DNA from: a virus
IMG/VR virus record: IMGVR_UViG_3300025687_000092
Span: 1 to 42,978 of that record
DNA length: 42,978 nucleotides
Reading direction: 5' to 3' (one strand)
A program made the translations under genes and the position numbers. This document shows positions 23,128-30,190 of this stretch, in pieces. Position 1 is the first letter of the stretch, and each line of letters begins with the position of its first letter. Under the pieces are notes generated by a model. It did not search any database. It had not been told where the DNA came from and worked only from the letters and a program-made list of their open reading frames with translations.

Positions 23128-24687
23128 ATGCCTACTCAATGGCGCGAGATTGCCAACTACGACTACGGTGAGGGCATCTATCGCGTTACCGCATCCACAG
23201 ACCCAAAGTTCCCCAAAAATGCCTTATATGACGCTTTAAACGTCGTCTATGAGGGTGACTCAAATAACCCATCAGGTATGCCTGGCGCAACACGCCTTGG
23301 TAGCACTGCGATGGGTGGTGCTGTTTCAGGTCTGTTTGATTACAACAATGGCGACAAGGCTGTTGCCACATCGGAAGATGGCAAGATATGGCACTACGGG
23401 TCTGATTGGACTGTCTCATCAGGGGCAAGGGCAACGGGCAATTCTACCACTGCAGGTGTTAGGTGGTCAGGAGAGATGTTCTATGGTGCTACCACAACGG
23501 CAAACCTTTTGGTATTAGCAAATGGTGTTGACGCGCCCATCCGATATGATACCTCCAATGGTGCTGTGTCGTTGGGTGGTTCGCCACCATCTACGGGTAA
23601 TTTCCCCATAGCATGGCAAGGTCGCCTGTGGTTGTTCGCAGGGTCTACGGCATACTATTCTGCCCCTAACGACTGTGAAGATTGGACAACGGGTGGTGGT
23701 GGTGGAAGCGTGACAGTTTACAGGGGTCACGATGGAGACATTACAGGTGCGGCAATATTTGCCAATAACCTGTTTGTTTTTAAGCGTTCAAGCGTATATC
23801 GCATAGCACCGACATCAACATTTACAGAGGTGAATGTTCGCAACGTCAACTCAAGCGTGGGGTGTGTGTCGCACCAAACCATTGCTGAGGTAACGGGTTC
23901 AGATGTCAACTTGTTGGTATGGTGGAGTGAACACGGCATAGAGGCCATCTCACCATCTACTGCCTCTGCAGGATTTGAAACGCGCAACACGGCACGTTGG
24001 GTGCAACCACTGGCATCTTTCAGAAACATAGATGCCATGTCTACGGCATGGTCGCTGTTTAATATCAACCGTATGGAGTATTGGTCTGCCTACCCCACAG
24101 GGTTACGGACGATACCGTCACGTTGGCTTATCGGCAACTTCTCACGATCTCGACAGCGAGCAAGGTGGACACGCTCAGACAGACAAAACATGACCGCAGG
24201 TATGGTGTTCAACACATCAAATACGGGATACGACCAATACGTCGGAGACTCATCAGGCAAGGTGTATAAGATGTTCGATACATCGACAGATAATTGGGAT
24301 GGCGCCAAGTTCTCACGGCGCACACAAACTGCCTTCGATGTCAACAACGCGCCCAACCGTATGAAGCGGTATGGTCATTCCCACGTATCTGTCGAAACCC
24401 CTGCAAGTAGCACAGTAACATCACGACAGATCATGCTCAGACCTTCTATGCCATCACCAGAAAGTTCTAACACGCAAAACCTTGCAAGGGTCGGTGACGC
24501 AGATGGGTGGGGTGTCGGGCAGTGGGGTGTTGCACTGTGGGGCGGTTCAGGGTATTCGGGTGAGCGCATAAGACCAAAAACTGTTCAACGTGCTTTGGGT
24601 ATGGCACACCTTATTGAATCATACAACACATATACTTTGCGCGGTATCACCATAGCATCTAAGGTGCTTACTAACAAGACTTACTAA
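23128..24687 (+). CDS. Tail nozzle/hub protein (beta-propeller type)
   Basis: 519 residues. Repeated propeller-like blades such as LFDYNNGDKAVATSEDGKIW, FPIAWQGRLWLFAGSTAYY and AAIFANNLFVFKRSSVYRI match P22 gp10 / T7 gp12-like short-tail hub proteins, which form the DNA exit tube. This is the main sign of a podovirus-type tail. Four bases separate it from the adaptor gene. Confidence 0.7.
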   Translation: MPTQWREIANYDYGEGIYRVTASTDPKFPKNALYDALNVVYEGDSNNPSGMPGATRLGSTAMGGAVSGLFDYNNGDKAVATSEDGKIWHYGSDWTVSSGARATGNSTTAGVRWSGEMFYGATTTANLLVLANGVDAPIRYDTSNGAVSLGGSPPSTGNFPIAWQGRLWLFAGSTAYYSAPNDCEDWTTGGGGGSVTVYRGHDGDITGAAIFANNLFVFKRSSVYRIAPTSTFTEVNVRNVNSSVGCVSHQTIAEVTGSDVNLLVWWSEHGIEAISPSTASAGFETRNTARWVQPLASFRNIDAMSTAWSLFNINRMEYWSAYPTGLRTIPSRWLIGNFSRSRQRARWTRSDRQNMTAGMVFNTSNTGYDQYVGDSSGKVYKMFDTSTDNWDGAKFSRRTQTAFDVNNAPNRMKRYGHSHVSVETPASSTVTSRQIMLRPSMPSPESSNTQNLARVGDADGWGVGQWGVALWGGSGYSGERIRPKTVQRALGMAHLIESYNTYTLRGITIASKVLTNKTY

Positions 24688-24698
24688 AGAGGTTTCCT

Positions 24699-27326
24699 AT
24701 GTCCGTATCTGCACAACTTGTTGACAACTCCGCAAAAGACAATACCGGGGATGCTATCAATGGCTCAGAGGTTGATGCAAACCCACAAACCATTGCAGAC
24801 ATCTTAGACGGTACAACCGTAATCGCACTTGGAACTGTTGCAGGTGTGCCATTCACTGCCGTAGACATCAACGGTGGCACGATAGATGGTGTTACGATTG
24901 GTGGTGCAAGTGCAGGTGCTGGCACATTTACGACACTGGTTGCCAATACCTCTATCACAGGCACATTGGCAACAGCATCTCAGCCGAACATCACTGCACT
25001 TGGCACTATTGGCAGTTTGGTTGCTACGACAGCAGATATTAACGCAGGAACAGTAGATGCCGTAATTGGTGGCACAACACCTGCCGCTGGCACATTCACG
25101 ACTCTTGCAGGAACAACGAGCGTAGTGGCGGCATCAGATATAACGATTACGAGTGGAAGCATCTTATCAGCGAGTGGCGCGATTACGTTTGGCGATGAAA
25201 ACCTCTCTACCACAGGCACACTTGGCGCAGGTGCTACGACAGTCACGAGTTTGAACGCGAGTGATGGCAATATTACCAATGTGGGAAACATTGCGCTGGA
25301 TAGTATCAGTGCTGACGATGGATCAAGTTCTATACAGGTTAATAACGCCTTGTTTAGTCTTAATGGCACAGCAGTAGCAAACGGTGCTGGCAGTTCGGTT
25401 TTTAATGTGAATGGCACAACGGGTGGCGCAACCATCCACCTCACTAACAACACAACTGGCACAACAAATTCTGATGGCGCATTAATCAATCAAAGTGGCA
25501 ACGATTTATATGTAATTAATCGAGAGAGTGGATTCGTTCAATTCAGAACTGCTGACACAGAACGTATGCGTATCGACAGTAATGGCAACGTGGGGATTGG
25601 TGGCACACCAGCTGGCACACGAAAAGTCGAAATCCATAACTCAAGAGCAACTGCATACTCCGCAGGAAATCTTGAAACTTGGGCAGATCAAATGCTTTGG
25701 AACACTGATGGCACTGCTGGTAGTGCTACTGGTATTGCATTTATGGATCGTGTTACCGCTTACTCAAGTAATGGTGCGGCTGGAATTGTTGGCATAAGGC
25801 AAGCTGGAGATTACGAGATGGATTTGGCCTTCATTGTGAGGCCAAATAGTGCGGCGAGTGCGGAAGCAATGCGTATCAACTCATCTGGCAACGTGGGGAT
25901 TGGGGATAACGACCCCCTTGCAAAAGTCCATATAAAAGGTTCTGGCACATCTGGTCAAGTAACCGTTGGCCAGATAATGGAAAATACTTCAAGCGGAACG
26001 TGGTTTGCTGATATAATAGGAAGCGCAGGCAGTTCTCGTTACCGAATGGGATATTCTGGTGGTGCGGGAACGGGCACAAATAGTATGACCGAGGCATTTT
26101 CAATGATGCTTGAGGGGTCTGGTGCTGGCAACGTGGGGATTGGCGGATCACCAGTTTCATACAAGTTAGAGGTTCACGGCTCTGCGCCTACGCTAATGTT
26201 AAAAAGCACTGGCGCAACAGATGATTTACAGCTCAGACTTGAACAATCTGGTGGCCCTGTTGGAACGATAGGATATGACGACTCAGAAGGTTTATTGTAT
26301 TTCAACCAATTTGGAAACGCCACAGTTGGGCTGGTTGTTGATTCAAGTCATAACGTGGGGATTGGCAAAACTCCGATAGGAACTGCGCCTTTGTCTATGA
26401 AACAATCCACAGCAGACCCATACGGAATCGTTGTTGAAGCGTCTGCCAGTGATGCGTGGTTGCGTATGGGTCACAGCGGAACGATTGGTATTCTTGAAGC
26501 TACATATAATTCAACAGCAGGGTATACACCGCTAACCTTGTGGGCAGGCGGGTCAGAGCAATTACGCATCAGCACATCTGGCAACGTGTTCATTGGCGAC
26601 ACCACCAACGCGAATATGACGCAAGGCTTGACGATCAATCAAGGTGCGAATGATAATGAGATATTTGCGCTGAAGAGTAGTGATATGGCTCACGGTGTTA
26701 CTGACACAACAGAAACAGATACATTTTTTTCTATCAGAAAAACATCACTAACCAGCGGTGGCGTACAGGCGCAATGTTTTAGCGAAGATGATCTTGCTTT
26801 AAATCTTTGGGGTGTCCATACAAACGACAGCACAACAAAAACGACAGGTGGGTCATCCACTGTGCGCGTGACAGCGTTGAAAAAAAATGGCACAACGATT
26901 GGTGGGCCTGGAGCCAATGCCAATCTTTTTTCAGTATTTAATGGGGGTGTTGGCTCAGTTTTTATTGTCGATGCAGAAGGTGACTTATACGCAGATGGTG
27001 GCACATCCAGCACAAATATGGTGACGCAATACGATGAATATGAAGATGCTCAACTGATTCGCGCTTTCTCTACGATGGGTAACGCACAGAGCGTCATTAA
27101 AGATAAGTGGGATAATTTCGTCAGCTACAATGAAGATACACTCGTTGAACTTGGCATACTTGGTGCGCCACTAAAAGACAAACCACTGTATTGTGTGACG
27201 AAATTACAGAAGTTGCAAAATGGCGCAATCTGGCAACTCTACACACAGATTATGGATATGGCAGAACGCATAGAAGAAAACGTGCCTCAATTACGTGGCA
27301 AACTTATCCCTCAGATTGGAGCATAA
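24699..27326 (+). CDS. Tail fibre protein
   Basis: 875 residues of Gly/Thr/Ser/Asn-rich repeats. The first third repeats AGTFTTL blocks; the middle repeats (S/G)GNVGIG about every 75-100 residues, as in many fibres of environmental phages. The C-terminal 90 residues are different: helical (DAQLIRAFSTMGNAQSVIKD, QLYTQIMDMAERIEENVPQL), like a trimerisation or chaperone segment that may resemble the peptidase S74 tail, but I see no clear catalytic pair. Likely receptor-binding fibre. Confidence 0.8.
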   Translation: MSVSAQLVDNSAKDNTGDAINGSEVDANPQTIADILDGTTVIALGTVAGVPFTAVDINGGTIDGVTIGGASAGAGTFTTLVANTSITGTLATASQPNITALGTIGSLVATTADINAGTVDAVIGGTTPAAGTFTTLAGTTSVVAASDITITSGSILSASGAITFGDENLSTTGTLGAGATTVTSLNASDGNITNVGNIALDSISADDGSSSIQVNNALFSLNGTAVANGAGSSVFNVNGTTGGATIHLTNNTTGTTNSDGALINQSGNDLYVINRESGFVQFRTADTERMRIDSNGNVGIGGTPAGTRKVEIHNSRATAYSAGNLETWADQMLWNTDGTAGSATGIAFMDRVTAYSSNGAAGIVGIRQAGDYEMDLAFIVRPNSAASAEAMRINSSGNVGIGDNDPLAKVHIKGSGTSGQVTVGQIMENTSSGTWFADIIGSAGSSRYRMGYSGGAGTGTNSMTEAFSMMLEGSGAGNVGIGGSPVSYKLEVHGSAPTLMLKSTGATDDLQLRLEQSGGPVGTIGYDDSEGLLYFNQFGNATVGLVVDSSHNVGIGKTPIGTAPLSMKQSTADPYGIVVEASASDAWLRMGHSGTIGILEATYNSTAGYTPLTLWAGGSEQLRISTSGNVFIGDTTNANMTQGLTINQGANDNEIFALKSSDMAHGVTDTTETDTFFSIRKTSLTSGGVQAQCFSEDDLALNLWGVHTNDSTTKTTGGSSTVRVTALKKNGTTIGGPGANANLFSVFNGGVGSVFIVDAEGDLYADGGTSSTNMVTQYDEYEDAQLIRAFSTMGNAQSVIKDKWDNFVSYNEDTLVELGILGAPLKDKPLYCVTKLQKLQNGAIWQLYTQIMDMAERIEENVPQLRGKLIPQIGA
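25587..26365 (+). repeat. DNA-level repeats inside the tail fibre gene
   Basis: AACGTGGGGATTGG occurs exactly at 25587-25600, 25890-25903, 26130-26143 and 26352-26365, and a diverged copy near 26584. All are in the same frame, coding NVGIG. Spacings are 303, 240 and 222 bases, all multiples of three, so recombination between them would add or remove fibre modules without a frameshift. Confidence 0.85.
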
Positions 27327-27327
27327 T

Positions 27328-27609
27328 ATGGCAGTTACAGCAGACATCGTCTACAAAGGCGTAGACCTCACAGGCATTGAATTTGCCGTGACGCGAGCAG
27401 AACACATAGAATCAGCAGACAAATCAGTTCTCGTATACAGATGCACCGTCACGATGCCAGATGGCAGTGTGCAAGGTGATACAGGATGGGAGACAGTATC
27501 GAGCGACTCACCAGACTTCACGCTCTCGCCATTGGCAGATGCAGAGGTTCAGATGGTCGCACGACTCACCGCTATTGGCGCAACAAATATTCAAACTGTG
27601 GTAGAATAA
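27328..27609 (+). CDS. Hypothetical protein after tail fibre, 93 aa
   Basis: ATG 27328 begins one base after the fibre stop; TTGGAGC is upstream. The product is acidic and strand-rich (KSVLVYRCTVTMPDGSVQGD). By position it might be a fibre-assembly or baseplate accessory protein; no motif proves this. Confidence 0.7.
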   Translation: MAVTADIVYKGVDLTGIEFAVTRAEHIESADKSVLVYRCTVTMPDGSVQGDTGWETVSSDSPDFTLSPLADAEVQMVARLTAIGATNIQTVVE

Positions 27610-27633
27610 TTAATCTTACATGGGAGGTAGTAA

Positions 27634-27804
27634 ATGAATAATGATACATCTGTGGTAGATGGCTTAAAGAAACAGTTGCAAGAACGAGCAAATCAATTAC
27701 TTGGATCTGATCCTCAATGGGCATATCTCAAGGGTAGGATTGATGGCATCGAAGAATCACAAAAGGCTGAAGTTGCAGACGAACCCAAGAAAGCAGGTAA
27801 GTAA
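27634..27804 (+). CDS. Small helical protein, 56 aa
   Basis: ATG 27634 follows GGGAGG; the TAA at 27802-27804 overlaps the next ATG (TAATG). The product contains LKKQLQERANQLLGSDPQ and an acidic/basic tail. Overlap and ribosome-binding site support it. Function unknown. Confidence 0.7.
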   Translation: MNNDTSVVDGLKKQLQERANQLLGSDPQWAYLKGRIDGIEESQKAEVADEPKKAGK

Positions 27805-28037
27805 TGTTTGGAGCACTTGGAGCAGTTATTGGCATAGCAAAACAGGCAGGGCCAATCATTGGTGGCGTAAAGAAAGTGGTAGGTGCTGTCAGTGGTAGCA
27901 AGAATGAGATAGAGGCATTGTTTAAATCGTTCAAGGAGAAGCTTGATACAGACGGTGATGGACAGTCGGACTTCACCACGAAAGAAGCTATTGAATTTAT
28001 TGGTGAAGTTGTTGTGGTAATAGCCAAACGATTATAG
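27804..28037 (+). CDS. Small membrane-active protein with DxDxDG loop
   Basis: 77 residues. The N terminus is a Gly/Ala/Ile-rich hydrophobic stretch (FGALGAVIGIAKQAGPIIGG), then a helix, then DTDGDGQSDF, an EF-hand-like calcium loop, and a hydrophobic end (EFIGEVVVVIAKRL). Location just before lysis genes makes a holin or lysis-accessory role possible. Calcium binding is inferred from the loop only. Confidence 0.65.
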   Translation: MFGALGAVIGIAKQAGPIIGGVKKVVGAVSGSKNEIEALFKSFKEKLDTDGDGQSDFTTKEAIEFIGEVVVVIAKRL

Positions 28038-28052
28038 AGAAAGGGCAAGCCA

Positions 28053-28267
28053 ATGCTCAAGGCTCCACAGCCCAAGCCACGAGGTAAACATTTCAAGTTT
28101 ACAGTGGTAAGTGGTCAGATAGTGGGGGCGTTATATTTGGCTTAATAAAAAAACTTGGTGGATGGGCAGTAAAAACGCTGAAGCGCGAGGCTAAGGGCGA
28201 GTTGTTAAAGAAGGTGGTTCCAATGCAGGATATTGGTATACCGCGCATAAAGAAACGGGGGCAATGA
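28053..28267 (+). CDS. Probable 71-aa protein interrupted by a -1 frameshift
   Basis: The frame from ATG 28053 stops at 28143-28145 after 30 residues. A second frame, open from 28088 to TGA 28265-28267, has no usable start but reads GVIFGLIKKLGGWAVKTLKR and on to IPRIKKRGQ. Shifting back by one at the five-G run (28124-28128) joins them as VVSGQIVG-GVIFGLIKKLGG. The ggg codon can re-pair with ggg after the slip. Programmed frameshift, a missing base in the G run, or two separate genes remain possible. The TGA overlaps the next ATG. Confidence 0.5.
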
Positions 28268-28416
28268 TGATTGAGCAATGGCTGTTGAGCAACTGGCAAT
28301 ACGTGCTTGTCGGCTTTTACATACCAGAGAAAGTTGTGAAGCTGACACCAACAAAATATGATGACATCTTGTTTGACGTTGTCGGTGGCGCAATCAAAAA
28401 ACTCGTAAAGAAATAG
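28264..28416 (+). CDS. Small protein, 50 aa
   Basis: Begins at ATG 28264 or 28267 (MMIEQWLLSNW), overlapping the preceding TGA. It contains VLVGFYIPEKVVKLTPTKYD and IKKLVKK. The TPTKYDD pattern appears in small phage proteins near lysis genes, to my memory. Hydrophobic N terminus and basic tail suggest membrane contact. Confidence 0.6.
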   Translation: MMIEQWLLSNWQYVLVGFYIPEKVVKLTPTKYDDILFDVVGGAIKKLVKK

Positions 28417-28424
28417 GTAGGGCT

Positions 28425-28787
28425 ATGGACTTGACTTGGCTGACAGAGGCAATGTCTGGTTTGCCCTCTGAATTTCGGTTTATCCTGATACTCGTTGTGT
28501 TGGGCATTACATATAAGTTTCTTGAGATAAAATATCTTAATCGTGGCGAGGTCAGTGATTTGGATATACAAGAGCAGATTGCCAACATAGAGAAGCACGT
28601 CACCAATCACCTGTCGCACGACCTCAAAGATATAGCGGCAGAGATCAAGGCACTTTCCAGTGTCATTCGTGACCTTACTGAACAGACCAACCGAAACGTC
28701 AACACGATGAATGTGGTGCTTGCCAAGCAAGACCAGACACGTGATATGCTCATAGAGTTGCGTGGTGAGATACGGAGAAATGTTTAG
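28425..28787 (+). CDS. Membrane-anchored coiled-coil protein (holin or spanin candidate)
   Basis: 120 residues. One transmembrane segment at about 18-35 (FRFILILVVLGITYKFL), then a long helix to the end with heptads (IANIEKHVTNHL, IKALSSVIRDLTEQTN). One TM plus coiled coil fits an i-spanin or an XhlA-like holin partner, and the endolysin gene follows at once (TAGTG overlap). The exact lysis role cannot be decided from sequence alone. Confidence 0.65.
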   Translation: MDLTWLTEAMSGLPSEFRFILILVVLGITYKFLEIKYLNRGEVSDLDIQEQIANIEKHVTNHLSHDLKDIAAEIKALSSVIRDLTEQTNRNVNTMNVVLAKQDQTRDMLIELRGEIRRNV

Positions 28788-29185
28788 TGCCAAGTTACAG
28801 CAAAAAAAGTAAGGCTATACTCGCCACGTGCGATGAGCGCATACAGCGCGTGTTCAACGAAGTCATTAAGCACTTCGACTGCACCATTACGTGTGGGCAT
28901 CGCACCAAAGAAGAACAAGACGCACTGTATTATGCCACACCCAGGAGGACGCAGGTAAAGTGGCCTAATGGCAAGCATAACACCAAACCGTCACAGGCCA
29001 TTGATGCTGTGCCGTGTCCTGTTGATTGGGATGACAGAGAGCGATTTACATATTTCGCAGGGTTCGTAGTGGCAACAGCATTGTCTATGGGCATCAGGTT
29101 ACGTTGGGGTGGTGATTGGGATGGTGATACTGAATTGGATGACAACAAGTTTGATGATCTCCCCCACTTCGAGTTGGACGATTAG
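28787..29185 (+). CDS. Endolysin, M15-type peptidase
   Basis: 132 residues starting at GTG 28787, overlapping the previous TAG. The zinc motif KHNTKPSQAIDAVP gives His64 and Asp73, and PHFEL gives His127. The N-terminal helix and TCGHRTKEEQDALY also match phage L-Ala-D-Glu / D-Ala-D-Ala peptidases. It cuts peptidoglycan cross-bridges or stems at lysis. There is no signal peptide, so export should depend on a holin. It is followed eight bases later by the phosphoesterase. Confidence 0.85.
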   Translation: MPSYSKKSKAILATCDERIQRVFNEVIKHFDCTITCGHRTKEEQDALYYATPRRTQVKWPNGKHNTKPSQAIDAVPCPVDWDDRERFTYFAGFVVATALSMGIRLRWGGDWDGDTELDDNKFDDLPHFELDD

Positions 29186-29193
29186 GAGTTAAA

Positions 29194-30069
29194 ATGTTCC
29201 AAACCAAGCGCATCAACGAGTATGCGTTGCAGTTGGACGCAGGTAAGATAGGCGCAACAGGATGGACGCACAAGACCCTTGTAATGTTTGACCAACATTT
29301 TGACAGTGATAAGTGTAGGAAAGATTTATTTGAGGGTGGACTAAAAAAGGCCAAAGAGGGCAAACACCCCATACTTTTTGGTGGCGACATGATGGATGTT
29401 ATGCAGACGCGCAACGACCCTCGCAGAAGCAGGGGTGGAAATATGTCTGACAATATGCGCTACCTCAACAACCTCATAGATGAACTTGCCGAGTTTCTTC
29501 TACCATACACCGAGAATATCATTGCGTGGTTTGATGGCAACCACGAAACTGCCATACTGAAAAACTGTGATATTGATCTTGTTGAGACAGTTGTTGGCAA
29601 GTTGCGCGACAAGACGGGTTATGTTATCAACCACATGAATTACAGTGGGTATATCCTGTATTTTATGAAGTCCAGATCGTCAAGCTACGACAACCCAAAG
29701 GTGTGGGTGCATCACGGATATGGTGGCAATGCACCGGTAACAAAAGGCACAAACCACGCTCTATACCGATCTGCCTCTTATCCTGATGCCGACGTATTTG
29801 TTACGGGGCATACACACAACTGTTGGGCAATGCCACACGCACAAGAAAAAATATCTAACGAGGGAACGGTATATAAACGCGTACAGTGGCACGCTCAGAT
29901 ACCATCCTTGAAAGACGAGTCATTAAACAAGAAGGGTAGAGGGTGGGGTGTTGAAAAAGGGTTCATCCCACAGGTCAACGGGTATGGATGGGTAAACTTC
30001 GAGAGAGTCCCTGCAAGTGGCAAGGTAATGGTAGTTCCCACACAGCCAACACTCGTATTAGAACACTGA
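29194..30069 (+). CDS. Calcineurin-like metallophosphoesterase
   Basis: 291 residues with the five motifs of the fold: FDQHFD (Asp33, His35), GGDMMD (Asp65), GNHE (Asn116, His117), VHHGYGG (His173/His174) and GHTH (205-208). Family members cleave phosphoesters with two metals; substrates range from nucleotides to DNA, so none is assigned. Placement in the lysis block, not the recombination block, is odd. GGAG precedes the ATG. Last gene before the 30.1 kb motif. Confidence 0.88.
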   Translation: MFQTKRINEYALQLDAGKIGATGWTHKTLVMFDQHFDSDKCRKDLFEGGLKKAKEGKHPILFGGDMMDVMQTRNDPRRSRGGNMSDNMRYLNNLIDELAEFLLPYTENIIAWFDGNHETAILKNCDIDLVETVVGKLRDKTGYVINHMNYSGYILYFMKSRSSSYDNPKVWVHHGYGGNAPVTKGTNHALYRSASYPDADVFVTGHTHNCWAMPHAQEKISNEGTVYKRVQWHAQIPSLKDESLNKKGRGWGVEKGFIPQVNGYGWVNFERVPASGKVMVVPTQPTLVLEH

Positions 30070-30095
30070 AATTATTTTACGATAAATCCCAAAAA

Positions 30096-30120
30096 TATAA
30101 TAAAACTACCCTATATTTCA
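30096..30120 (+). promoter_or_regulatory. Candidate phage-sigma promoter motif, copy 2
   Basis: ATAAAACTACCCTATATTTC, sharing AAAANNNCCCTATATTTC with 14294-14316. It stands about 70 bases before the 30.2 kb gene block. An overlapping TATAAT at 30096-30101 without a good -35 box is an alternative core promoter. Confidence 0.5.
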
Positions 30121-30150
30121 GTAAGGGTAAAATCAATACACTGTAACCAT

Positions 30151-30180
30151 CGTTGTTGGGTAGAACAATGATAAACAACG
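30151..30180 (+). promoter_or_regulatory. Leader hairpin before the 30.2 kb virion gene
   Basis: CGTTGTT (30151-30157) pairs exactly with AACAACG (30174-30180). It holds GTTGGGTAGAAC (30155-30166), the same 12 bases as in the 18563 structure. The presumed ribosome-binding site GGGTGG starts directly at the stem's end, so folding could influence translation. Confidence 0.5.
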
Positions 30181-30190
30181 GGTGGATTAC

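Noticed and set aside
24980-25489. Minus-strand ORF of 169 aa within the tail fibre gene
   Set aside because: Ala/Val/Pro-rich mirror of the fibre repeats; no ribosome-binding site; wholly inside a clear gene.
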